The translations under genes were made by a program, and so were the position numbers. A stretch of DNA of 64,000 bases from contig NZ_BBOM01000011.1 in assembly GCF_000974485.1 (NCBI RefSeq), positions 186,001 to 250,000 of the forward strand, given 5' to 3'. Under the pieces are notes generated by a model that worked only from the letters and a program-made list of their open reading frames with translations, was not told the origin of the DNA and searched no databases. The stretch comes from Streptomyces sp. NBRC 109706 (GTDB lineage Bacteria; Actinomycetota; Actinomycetes; Streptomycetales; Streptomycetaceae). The first letter of the stretch is position 1; each line of letters begins with the position of its first letter. Positions 30,274 through 38,231 of the stretch are shown one piece after another.

Positions 30274-31616
30274 CCGTCACACAACGGGCGCCCGAGGTGC
30301 CCCAGCCGCAGTCCCGGCCCGACACCCCGGGCGAGGCCCCGGACGAGGCGCCGCTGGACCCGATCGAGCGGGCCGTCGCCGATATCGCCGCCGGCCGCCC
30401 CGTCGTGGTCGTCGACGACGCGGACCGGGAGAACGAGGGCGATCTGGTGATGGCCGCCGAGCTGATCACCCCCGAGATCGTCGCCTTCATGATGAGCGAG
30501 TGCCGGGGCCTGATCTGCGTCCCGATGGTCCCCGAGGAGCTGGACCGGCTGGACCTGCCGCAGATGGTGGAGAAGAACACCGAGTCGATGGCCACCGCGT
30601 TCGCCGTCTCGGTGGACGCCGGCCCCGAACACGGCGTCACCACCGGCATCTCCGCCGCCGACCGGGCGGCCACCATCCGGCTGCTCGCCGACCCGGCCGC
30701 CACCGCCGGCGACTTCGCCAGGCCGGGACACGTCTTCCCGCTGCGCGCCCGCACCGGCGGCGTGCTGGTCCGCGACGGGCACACCGAGGCCGCCGTCGAC
30801 CTGGCCACGCTCGCCGGGCTGCGGCCCGCCGGCGTGGTGGTGGAGATCGCCGGCGAGGACGGCACCATGCTGCGGCTGCCCGCGCTGCGCGCGTTCGCCC
30901 GCCGGCACGGCCTGACCCTGGTCTCCATCGCCGACCTGGTCGCCTACCGCACCGCCCAGGACTCCGCCGAGGCGCTGGCCGTGACGCCGGCGGTGCGCCG
31001 CGAGGCGGTCACCTCACTGCCCACCGCGCACGGCGTCTTCCGCGCCCACGGCTACCGTTCCACCACCGACGACGTCGAGCACATCGCGCTGGTCAAGGGC
31101 GATATCGGCGACGGCGACGATGTGCTGGTGCGGGTGCACTCCGAATGCCTCACCGGCGACATCTTCGGCTCCCAGCGGTGCGACTGCGGGCCGCAGCTCG
31201 CCACCTCCCTGGACCGGATCAGCGCCGAGGGGCGCGGCGTGGTGCTCTATCTCCGGGGCCACGAGGGGCGCGGCATCGGTTTGCTCTCCAAGCTGCGCGC
31301 CTACGAGCTTCAGGAACGCGGACGGGACACCCTGGACGCCAATCTGGAGCTGGGACTGCCGGCCGACGCCCGCGACTACGCGGTGGGCGCGCGAATCCTC
31401 GCGGACCTCGGTGTGCGCTCCCTGCGCCTGATGACCAACAACCCCGACAAGGCCGAGGCGCTCACCCGCCACGGACTGCGGGTCAACGGCCGGTTGCCGC
31501 TGCCCATCTCGCCGGGCGAGCACAACCTCCGCTACCTGCGGACCAAGAGGGACCGGATGGGCCACGACCTGCCCTGGCTGGACACCGCCCCGGTGTCCGC
31601 CTGCGGCAACCAGTAG
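30270..31616 (+). CDS. ribBA: Bifunctional DHBP synthase / GTP cyclohydrolase II
   Basis: A 448-aa fusion that starts both branches of riboflavin synthesis. The N-terminal RibB domain (about 30-230) has DDADRENEGDLVMAAE, which binds metal and ribulose-5-P. The C-terminal RibA domain has the three zinc cysteines in HSECLTGDIFGSQRCDCGPQ and the arginine motif RGHEGRGIGL. The ATG at 30270 overlaps the ribM stop. The first 30 residues are Pro-rich and variable, as in related species. Confidence 0.96.
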   Translation: MTVTQRAPEVPQPQSRPDTPGEAPDEAPLDPIERAVADIAAGRPVVVVDDADRENEGDLVMAAELITPEIVAFMMSECRGLICVPMVPEELDRLDLPQMVEKNTESMATAFAVSVDAGPEHGVTTGISAADRAATIRLLADPAATAGDFARPGHVFPLRARTGGVLVRDGHTEAAVDLATLAGLRPAGVVVEIAGEDGTMLRLPALRAFARRHGLTLVSIADLVAYRTAQDSAEALAVTPAVRREAVTSLPTAHGVFRAHGYRSTTDDVEHIALVKGDIGDGDDVLVRVHSECLTGDIFGSQRCDCGPQLATSLDRISAEGRGVVLYLRGHEGRGIGLLSKLRAYELQERGRDTLDANLELGLPADARDYAVGARILADLGVRSLRLMTNNPDKAEALTRHGLRVNGRLPLPISPGEHNLRYLRTKRDRMGHDLPWLDTAPVSACGNQ

Positions 31617-31662
31617 CACCCCGGCACAGAGACAGTCGAGTGAGAGATCCGAGGAGTAAGCC

Positions 31663-32169
31663 GTGAGTGGGACAGGCTCCCCCGAGTTGACGGTCAGCGA
31701 CGCCACCGATCTGCGGGTGGCCGTGGTGGCCGCCCAGTGGCACCGGACGGTGATGGACGGGCTGCTGGACGGCGCCCAGCGCGCCCTGGACGATCTGGGC
31801 GTGACCACACGCACCGTGCTGCGCGTCCCCGGCAGCTTCGAACTCCCCGTGGCCGCCGCGGTGTTGGCCCGTCAGGGGGTGGACGCGGTGGTCGCCCTCG
31901 GGGTGGTCATCAGGGGCGGCACCCCGCATTTCGACTATGTCTGCCAGGGCGTCACCGAGGGCCTGACCAGGGTGAGCGTCGACACCGGGGTGCCCGTCGG
32001 CTTCGGGGTCCTCACCTGTGACACGGAGGCGCAGGCCATCGCCCGCGCCGGCCTCGCCGGATCCACCGAGGACAAGGGGCACGAGGCGGCCAGCGCCGCC
32101 GTCGCCACCGCCGCCGTGCTGCGGGCCGCGACCGAACCCGGGCGCTGGCCGGTGGCCCCCACGCCGTAG
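31663..32169 (+). CDS. ribH: 6,7-dimethyl-8-ribityllumazine synthase
   Basis: A 168-aa lumazine synthase that condenses the RibA and RibB branch products and forms icosahedral or pentameric shells. The substrate sites VPGSFELPVAA and ALGVVIRGGTPHFDYVC, with the catalytic His, are intact. GTG start at 31663 with a GAGGAGTAAG site. The C-terminal tail (EPGRWPVAPTP) is a short unstructured extension. Last rib gene before the his genes. Confidence 0.95.
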   Translation: MSGTGSPELTVSDATDLRVAVVAAQWHRTVMDGLLDGAQRALDDLGVTTRTVLRVPGSFELPVAAAVLARQGVDAVVALGVVIRGGTPHFDYVCQGVTEGLTRVSVDTGVPVGFGVLTCDTEAQAIARAGLAGSTEDKGHEAASAAVATAAVLRAATEPGRWPVAPTP

Positions 32170-32182
32170 GCTGAGGGGCACC

Positions 32183-32455
32183 ATGGCCAACAAGACATTC
32201 GACCAGCTCTTCGCAGAGCTGCAGCAGAAGGCCGCCACCGGCGACCCCTCCACCTCGCGCACCGCCGAGCTGGTGGGGGCCGGCGTCCATACCATCGGCA
32301 AGAAGGTCGTCGAGGAGGCCGCCGAGGTCTGGATGGCCGCCGAGCACGAGAGCGCCGACCGTACCGCCGAGGAGATCTCCCAGCTCCTCTACCACCTGCA
32401 GGTGATGATGGTCGCCCGGGGCATCTCGCTGGACGACGTCTACGCCCATCTCTGA
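32183..32455 (+). CDS. hisE: Phosphoribosyl-ATP pyrophosphohydrolase
   Basis: A 90-aa single-domain HisE that hydrolyses PR-ATP to PR-AMP in histidine synthesis. The MazG-like helical core with KKVVEEAAEVWMAAEHES and the downstream EEISQLLYHLQVMM supplies the metal-binding acids. The ATG at 32183 has a GAGGGGC site, only 13 bases after the ribH stop, so it may share the rib transcript. Confidence 0.95.
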   Translation: MANKTFDQLFAELQQKAATGDPSTSRTAELVGAGVHTIGKKVVEEAAEVWMAAEHESADRTAEEISQLLYHLQVMMVARGISLDDVYAHL

Positions 32456-32532
32456 GCCGACCCCGCCCGCCCGTTCCCCGTCCGTTCCCCAGCCACTCCG
32501 TTGTGCCCACTCACACGAAGGAAAGCCCGCTC

Positions 32533-33381
32533 ATGCTGCGCATCGCCGTTCCCAACAAGGGTTCCCTCTCCGAGCCTGCGGCGGCCATGCTCCATGAGGC
32601 CGGCTACCGCCAGCGCAAGGACCGCAAGGAACTCGTGCTGATCGACGTGGACAACCAGGTCGAGTTCTTCTACCTGCGCCCGCGCGACATCGCCGTCTAT
32701 GTCGGCCTCGGCCGGCTCGACATCGGCATCACCGGACGCGATCTGCTGCTTGACTCCCGGGCCGACGCCGAGGAGATCATGCAACTCGGCTTCGCCGCCT
32801 CGACGTTGCGCTACGCCACCACCCCGGGCACCGTCTCCGACGTCCAGGAGTTCAACGGACTGACGGTGGCCACCTCCTTCGCCGGCGTGGTCGGCGCGCA
32901 CCTCGCCGAGCACGGCGTCGAGGCGTCCGTGGTGCACCTCGACGGCGCGGTCGAGACGGCCATCCAACTCGGCGTCGCCGAGGTGATCGCGGATGTGGTC
33001 GAAACCGGCACCACGCTGCGCAACGCGGGTCTCGCCATCATCGGCGAGCCCATCCTGGAGTCCGAGTCGGTGGTCATCCGCCGCCGGGACGACACTTCGC
33101 AGGAGGCCAGGGTCCAGCAGTTCCTGCGGCGCCTGCAGGGCGTCCTGGTGGCGCGCCGCTACGTGATGATGGACTACGACATCAGGACGGAGCTGGTGGA
33201 GAAGGCGGTCGCCCTCACCCCAGGACTCGAATCGCCCACCGTCTCCCCGCTGCACGACCGGGGTTGGGCCGCGGTCCGCTCCATGGTGCCGGTGCGCGAC
33301 GCGCAGCGCGTCATGGACGAGCTGTACGACCTGGGCGCCCGGGCCATCCTCACCACCGGCATCCACGCGGCCCGGCTGTGA
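32533..33381 (+). CDS. hisG: ATP phosphoribosyltransferase, long form
   Basis: First enzyme of histidine synthesis (282 aa). The long HisG form has a catalytic domain (VPNKGSLSEPAAAML at the start, and the PRPP loop DVVETGTTLRNAGL) plus a C-terminal ACT-like regulatory domain (about 210-282) that binds histidine for feedback inhibition. I chose the ATG at 32533, preceded by GAAGGAAAG, over an in-frame GTG at 32503. It overlaps the next gene by 4 bases (GTGA). Confidence 0.96.
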   Translation: MLRIAVPNKGSLSEPAAAMLHEAGYRQRKDRKELVLIDVDNQVEFFYLRPRDIAVYVGLGRLDIGITGRDLLLDSRADAEEIMQLGFAASTLRYATTPGTVSDVQEFNGLTVATSFAGVVGAHLAEHGVEASVVHLDGAVETAIQLGVAEVIADVVETGTTLRNAGLAIIGEPILESESVVIRRRDDTSQEARVQQFLRRLQGVLVARRYVMMDYDIRTELVEKAVALTPGLESPTVSPLHDRGWAAVRSMVPVRDAQRVMDELYDLGARAILTTGIHAARL

Positions 33382-33869
33382 CCGCCGAACGGGGCGCCTT
33401 GCCGCTGACCATCCGCCCCACGGTCACCCGGGTGGTCCTCCTCTCCACCGGCCTCGCGGTCTGGGGCGTGCTCACCCTGATCGCGGTGCTGCTGCCGGCC
33501 GGCGGCGCGGTCGCCTGGGGCCTGGGCGACCGGCTGGCGGTGAGCGGCAGCGGGCTGCTGGTCTTCGCCATGCTGGCACTGCTCAGCCGGCCCCGGCTGT
33601 CGGCCGACGACGACGGCGTCACGGTGGTCAACCTGACCACCGTGCGCCGCCTCGCCTGGCCCGAGATCGTCCGCGTCACGCTCCGCCCCGGCGACCCGTG
33701 GGTCACGCTCGACCTCGCGGACGGCAGCGTGCTGCCCGTGATGGCCATCCAACCCGGCGTCTCCCGCCGGCAGGCGCTGGCCGACGCGAAGACGCTGCGC
33801 TCGCTGGCCGACACCCTCGGCTCCGCCGAGGACCCGGCCGAGGGCCCGGCCGGGTCCTCGGCCACCTGA
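33378..33869 (+). CDS. PH-domain membrane protein
   Basis: A 163-aa protein with two membrane segments at about residues 18-40 and 47-66, then a bacterial PH-like domain with the W-PEIVRV-like signature LAWPEIVRVTLRPGDPWVTLDLADG. Such proteins follow hisG in many actinobacteria. Role unknown; a membrane-associated structural or signalling part is plausible. The GTG overlaps the hisG stop. Its last 13 codons form a strong terminator stem-loop. Confidence 0.88.
   Translation: MTAERGALPLTIRPTVTRVVLLSTGLAVWGVLTLIAVLLPAGGAVAWGLGDRLAVSGSGLLVFAMLALLSRPRLSADDDGVTVVNLTTVRRLAWPEIVRVTLRPGDPWVTLDLADGSVLPVMAIQPGVSRRQALADAKTLRSLADTLGSAEDPAEGPAGSSAT
33828..33859 (+). terminator. Terminator inside the 3' end of the PH-domain gene
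   Basis: Perfect 12-bp stem (GAGGACCCGGCC at 33828-33839, pairing with 33848-33859) with an 8-base loop. It lies before the stop codon, so the coding sequence includes the terminator of the hisE-hisG unit. Confidence 0.75.
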
Positions 33870-33897
33870 CGGCGGTTCGCCGCCCGGCGGATCGGAC

Positions 33898-34111
33898 GCC
33901 GAGTTCGGCGCAGTTGCGGAACATGCCGTTGCTGCGGACGAAGAGGGGCCGGGCCATCGCCTTCCGGGTCTCGGGGCCACAGGTCCCGTCCACCCCGATG
34001 TCCTGGTGACAGAGGTCGATCGCCCGCTGGGGCTGCAACACCCCGCGCGACCGGGCCCCCCTGGCCCATCACGCGGTTCCGGGAGCCGGTACCCGTGTAG
34101 TACGGCTGCCA
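33898..34111 (-). pseudogene. Remnant of a secreted peptidoglycan-binding protein
   Basis: On the minus strand one frame reads WQPYYTGTGSRNRVMGQ from 34111. After a shift of one base near 34040 another frame reads LQPQRAIDLCHQDIGVDG and then TCGPETRKAM, which matches the GVDG-x-x-GP-x-T core of peptidoglycan-binding (PG_binding_1) domains. There is no start with a ribosome-binding site, no matching N-terminus and no plausible end, so this looks like a decayed fragment. It directly follows the AAA+ gene stop on the same strand. Confidence 0.5.
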
Positions 34112-34118
34112 GGCCGGG

Positions 34119-35990
34119 TCAGGTCAACGGTGGGAGTTCGTCGTCGGTGGGGCGGGCTCGGCCGGCGAGGACTTCGCCGTAGGCGAGCATCAGGTCGGGG
34201 AGGCGCAGGGTGGAGAGTTCCTGCCGGGTCGGTGCGGCGCCGGACTCCGTGAGGCGGACATCGCGGAAGGCGCAGGCGGACTCGTACAGGGTGCGCAGAA
34301 AGCGGCCGTTGCCCAGATCGTCGATCCAGCCCTCGGCGACCACATGGCCGCTGATGCTGCGCAGCTCCTCCAGCGCCTCCGGGTCCCAGGAGTCGCCGTG
34401 CTCAGCCGCCAACAGCTCGCCGATGGCGGTGAGTTCGTCCGGACGGTAGCTGGGGAACTCCACGCGCGTCGCGAACCGCGAGCCGAGCCCGGGATTGGCG
34501 GCCAGCAGCCGGTCCATGCCCTCGGGGTAGCCGGCCAGGATCACCACCAGATGCTCCCTGCTGTCCTCGGCGCGCTTGAGCAGGACCTGAAGCGCCTCGT
34601 CCCCGTAGGCGTCCCCCTTGCTGTAGCCGGAGTGCACCAGGCTGTACGCCTCGTCGATGAAGAGCACCCCGCCCAGCGCCGAGTCGATCAGACGGTTCGC
34701 CTTGACCGCCGTCTGGCCCAGGAACTCGCCGACCAGGTCCGCCCGTTGGGCCTCCACCAGCCGGTCGTGCGCCAGCACGCCCAGCGCGTGGAAGACCCGG
34801 CCGAGTATCCGGGCCACCGTGGTCTTGCCGGTGCCGGAGGGGCCGGAGAAGACGAAGTGCCGCTTGGGGGGCTGCACCGGCAGGCCCTGGCCCGAGCGGA
34901 GCCGGGCCATCCGCAGCTGGGCCGACATGGCCCGCACCTGTTCCTTGACCGGCTCAAGACCCACCATCCGGTCCAGTTCGGCGAGCGTCTGCGCCAACAG
35001 CGTCGGATCGGGGGTCGGCGGCATCGGGCCGCCCGCCGCGTCCTGGCCGCCCGCGCCGAAGCGCGCGGCGCCGTCCGCGCCCGCCCGGTCGCCCCCGGCC
35101 GCGGTGGCGGGCGACGGCACCCGTCGATCCGGGTAGGGCGACGCCTCCGGGCCGCCGGACGCGACCAGACCCGCCTCGTCGTCCCCGTCGCCCAGACCGC
35201 CCAACGGCAGGCCCTCGGCGTCGTCATGGGTGAGCGCGGTCAGCCGGACCGCCGTGTCCATGAACTCCGGATCGGCGTGCTGGACCGCGCGGTACAGCGG
35301 GATGGCGGCCGCGCCCCGGCCGCTGCCCTCACGTGCCCTGGCCAGCCAGTAGCGCAGCTCCTTGCGCTGCGGATGCTCGCTGCGGCAGCGCACCAACGCC
35401 GCCGCCAACAGCGGCTCGGCCTGGTCGAACATCTCCAGCCGCACCCGCGCCATGCCGGCGAACAGGCCGGCCTCCACGCCCAGTTGGGGGTCGTCCGTGA
35501 GCTTCGACGTATAGCGGTACAGGCCCTCCCAGTCCTTGGAGAGATAGCAGCGGCAGGCGTGCAGAAAGCGGGCGTAGGGGTCGGACTCCGGGGCGGGGCA
35601 GTCGGCGAGCGCGCGGTCCAGCTCCGCCATCCGGCGCCCGTCGAGTAACTGGGAGGCGTGCGCCAGCACCAGATCCCGCTCCGTCTCCAACACCGGCTGC
35701 ACCCACCAGCCCAGCCAGTACCAGGAACTCAACGGCCGCCCATGGCGGGCCCGTTGCTCGCCGAACCTGGCGCGGTTGCGGTACATCTGACGGAGCGCCA
35801 CCGGGACGTCCGTGCGTAACGCGTGGAGGCCGAGCCAGGCGTCGGCCATCCCCGGGTCCTCCCTGACCGCCGCGCGGAACTCCTCCTCGGCCTCCGGGTA
35901 CGCGGCGGCCGTATAGGCGTCCACCCCCCGCAGCCAGGCCAGATCCGCCATGGGCGAGGGCATCCCCGGGGCCGGTCCGCCAGCGGTCAT
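34119..35990 (-). CDS. TPR and CbbX/EccA-type AAA+ ATPase
   Basis: A 623-aa ATPase. The N-terminal 280 residues are helical and TPR-like (AYPEAEEEFRAAVREDPGMADAWLGL). A Gly/Ala-rich linker leads to a CbbX-type AAA+ domain with Walker A FSGPSGTGKTT, Walker B GVLFIDEAYSL, and the arginine-finger region ANPGLGSRF. This layout is that of EccA proteins of type VII secretion and their relatives. No ESX genes are visible beside it, so I only assign the family, not the pathway. Confidence 0.88.
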   Translation of the reverse strand: MTAGGPAPGMPSPMADLAWLRGVDAYTAAAYPEAEEEFRAAVREDPGMADAWLGLHALRTDVPVALRQMYRNRARFGEQRARHGRPLSSWYWLGWWVQPVLETERDLVLAHASQLLDGRRMAELDRALADCPAPESDPYARFLHACRCYLSKDWEGLYRYTSKLTDDPQLGVEAGLFAGMARVRLEMFDQAEPLLAAALVRCRSEHPQRKELRYWLARAREGSGRGAAAIPLYRAVQHADPEFMDTAVRLTALTHDDAEGLPLGGLGDGDDEAGLVASGGPEASPYPDRRVPSPATAAGGDRAGADGAARFGAGGQDAAGGPMPPTPDPTLLAQTLAELDRMVGLEPVKEQVRAMSAQLRMARLRSGQGLPVQPPKRHFVFSGPSGTGKTTVARILGRVFHALGVLAHDRLVEAQRADLVGEFLGQTAVKANRLIDSALGGVLFIDEAYSLVHSGYSKGDAYGDEALQVLLKRAEDSREHLVVILAGYPEGMDRLLAANPGLGSRFATRVEFPSYRPDELTAIGELLAAEHGDSWDPEALEELRSISGHVVAEGWIDDLGNGRFLRTLYESACAFRDVRLTESGAAPTRQELSTLRLPDLMLAYGEVLAGRARPTDDELPPLT

Positions 35991-36041
35991 GCGCGCCTCG
36001 CAACGCGGGTGCCGCCGGCCGCCCCCGGCATCCGGTGGACC

Positions 36042-36614
36042 TTATTCGCAGGCATGGTGACTGTCTCCCCCTGAAGTCATCAGGATATCCGCAAAGGGTC
36101 TTGACGGGTCATCGGCAAAATGGCGCCGCTCGGCCCGCTGCCATCCGTCCCAGAACGCGGCCTGCGCCGGTCCGTCCCGCGCACGCCCCCGCCGCCACGC
36201 CTCGTCGAACGGCACGTCCAGCCAGATCAACAGGGCCAGCCGCGGCCGCAGGGCGCGCCGGCCGGCGCCCACGCCCTCCACCAACACCACGGGCGCGGGT
36301 GGGAGCGTCGCGGTGCCGGTGAACGCCCGCCGCGTCCAGTCGTAGACGGGGTAGCGCGCCGACTCGCCGCGCGCCAGGGGATCGAGCACCCGGTCGAACA
36401 GGGTGTCCGTCCAGTCGAAGAGCGCGTCATGGGAGGCGAGATCGTCGAGACGCAGCACCGGGGTGCCGGGCAACAGCCCGGCCAGCGCGGTGGCCAGGGT
36501 GCTCTTGCCCGATCCCGCGTGCCCGTCGATGCCCACCAGCCGCACCGGCCCCACCGAGGGAGGCAGCTCCCGCAGCCGGGCCGCCAACTCGGCCTGGTCC
36601 CCTTCGAAGATCAT
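36042..36614 (-). CDS. Uridine kinase-like P-loop phosphotransferase
   Basis: A 190-aa P-loop kinase. The Walker A is GHAGSGKS at residues 31-38, with LRLDDLASHD resembling the Asp-containing substrate loop of uridine kinases, then DVPFDEAWRRGRARDG for the LID. The family is often annotated as uridine kinase but the substrate is not proven for these short forms. The ATG at 36614 is chosen over an in-frame start at 36650. It may be cotranscribed with the AAA+ gene. Confidence 0.82.
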   Translation of the reverse strand: MIFEGDQAELAARLRELPPSVGPVRLVGIDGHAGSGKSTLATALAGLLPGTPVLRLDDLASHDALFDWTDTLFDRVLDPLARGESARYPVYDWTRRAFTGTATLPPAPVVLVEGVGAGRRALRPRLALLIWLDVPFDEAWRRGRARDGPAQAAFWDGWQRAERRHFADDPSRPFADILMTSGGDSHHACE

Positions 36615-36780
36615 CGCGGCCAGCGTAGCGCCGCCACTGGTCGACACCAATATTGGTACGCCCCGTCCGCCGGACCTTACTGGTCGTCAGCCCGCCCAGC
36701 CGAGATAGTGGTACGCACTCGCGCCTGTGCCGCCTCGCCGCCGGGCGAGGCGTGGGCTCTGACCACCGGGAGACCAACAC

Positions 36781-38145
36781 GTGACCAGCACCCCCCGACG
36801 CACCGTACTGGCCGCCGCCGTCGCCGCCGTTGGCACCGCCACCGCGCTGTCCGCCACCCCCGCCCTCGCCGCCGGCCGGCCGGGCCGGCCGGGGCGGCCC
36901 CACGCCGACTCCACCATCGAGTACCACGCCTGGACCACGGCCGCCGACTGGCGCCGGGGCACCGGCGACGGCGTCTCCGTCGTCGGGGGCGCACGCCCCG
37001 GCGTGGTGATCGCCGAACCGGTGGGCACCCTCGAATACGCCGACCCCCATCTGGGCACCACCAGGACCTGGGAGTACGCCACCTGGGTCTCCCCGGCGCA
37101 CACCCCGACCACGCCGGGCAGCGAACTGATCGCCTCCTGGAACACGGACACCCCGGCCGGCACCTGGATCCGCGTCGAGGCCCGCGCCACCTACTCCGAC
37201 GGCACCGAGAGCCCCTGGTACACCCTGGGCGTCTGGGCCTCCGGCGACGAGGACGTCCGCCGCGCCTCGCTGGACGGCCAGGAGGACGGCAAGAGCACCG
37301 TCTGGACGGACACCCTCGCCATCGACGACGCCGACTCCGGCCTCCGTCTCGCCTCCTACCGGCTGCGGCTCACCCTGCACCGGGCGCCGGGCAGCGACGC
37401 CACTCCCACCGTCTGGCGGGCCGGCGCGATGACCTCGGACGTCCCCAACCGCTTCGAGGTGCCGGCGAGCACCCCGGGCGTGGCCGCCGGCATCGAGCTG
37501 ACCGTCCCGCCGTACTCGCAGAACGTCCACATCGGGCGCTATCCCGAGTACAACAACGGCGGGCAGGCCTGGTGCAGCCCCACCTCCTCGCAGATGATCA
37601 TCGAGTCCTGGGGCCGCGCCCCGACCCCGGAGGACCTGGCCTGGGTCAACCCGGACTACGACGACCCGCAGGTCTGCCACGCGGCCAGGTTCACCTACGA
37701 CTACGAGTACGGGGGCTGCGGCAACTGGCCGTTCAACGCCGCCTACGCCGCGACCTATCCGGACCTGGAGGGCGTCGTCACCCGGATCGCCTCCCTGGAC
37801 GAGGCCGAGGAACTGATCGCCGCCGGCATCCCGTTGATCACCTCGCAGTCCTTCTACGAGGCCGAACTGGACGGCGCCGGCTATGGCACGGCCGGCCATC
37901 TGATGACCGTCGTCGGCTTCACCGACGACGGCGACGTCATCGCCAACGACCCGGCCAGCAGCTCCAACGCGGCCGTCCGCCGCGTCTACCGCCGCCGCCA
38001 GTTCGAGAACATCTGGCTGCGGACGCAGCGCTACGACGAGGCGGGCCAGGTCAGGGGCGGTACGGGGGGAGTGTGCTACCTGTACTTCCCGGCCAACCCG
38101 GCACCGGCCCAACGCAGGGCGCTGCGGCGTCTGGGGCTCTGCTGA
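36781..38145 (+). CDS. Secreted C39-family cysteine peptidase-like protein
   Basis: A 454-aa secreted protein. The N-terminus TSTPRRTVLAAAVAAVGTAT has a twin-arginine-like start and a hydrophobic core ending at ALA-AG. A beta-rich region (about 40-235) precedes a papain-fold Peptidase_C39_2 domain. Its probable active site is Cys265 (GGQAWCSPTSSQM), His373 (GTAGHLMTVVGF) and the Asn/Asp pair in IANDPASS. The late C-terminal Cys at the last residue is unusual. Start GTG 36781 with a GGGAG site upstream. Confidence 0.88.
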   Translation: MTSTPRRTVLAAAVAAVGTATALSATPALAAGRPGRPGRPHADSTIEYHAWTTAADWRRGTGDGVSVVGGARPGVVIAEPVGTLEYADPHLGTTRTWEYATWVSPAHTPTTPGSELIASWNTDTPAGTWIRVEARATYSDGTESPWYTLGVWASGDEDVRRASLDGQEDGKSTVWTDTLAIDDADSGLRLASYRLRLTLHRAPGSDATPTVWRAGAMTSDVPNRFEVPASTPGVAAGIELTVPPYSQNVHIGRYPEYNNGGQAWCSPTSSQMIIESWGRAPTPEDLAWVNPDYDDPQVCHAARFTYDYEYGGCGNWPFNAAYAATYPDLEGVVTRIASLDEAEELIAAGIPLITSQSFYEAELDGAGYGTAGHLMTVVGFTDDGDVIANDPASSSNAAVRRVYRRRQFENIWLRTQRYDEAGQVRGGTGGVCYLYFPANPAPAQRRALRRLGLC

Positions 38146-38153
38146 ACGCGGCG

Positions 38154-38189
38154 AACGGCCCTCTCGCTGCGTCGGGCGAGAGGGCCGTT
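38154..38189 (+). terminator. Terminator of the C39 peptidase gene
   Basis: Perfect 14-bp stem (AACGGCCCTCTCGC at 38154-38167, pairing with 38176-38189) with an 8-base loop, 8 bases after the stop, followed by a short T run. It probably marks the end of the host sequence. Confidence 0.85.
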
Positions 38190-38231
38190 TCCTGCCCCTG
38201 GTTGGGCCCCAGGGAGAATCCAGGGAGATCT
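38190..38231. other. Candidate left attachment region
   Basis: The boundary should lie between the host terminator and the integrase stop. There is no tRNA here. The sequence holds a short inverted repeat (CCCTGG and CCAGGG around 38196-38214) and two direct copies of CCAGGGAGA (38209-38217 and 38220-38228, 11-bp period). Either could be attL core or integrase arm sites. The copy at the right end would be needed to confirm. Confidence 0.4.

Noticed and set aside
38190..38231. tRNA gene end as attachment site
   Set aside because: No cloverleaf, T-arm or anticodon stem can be built here.
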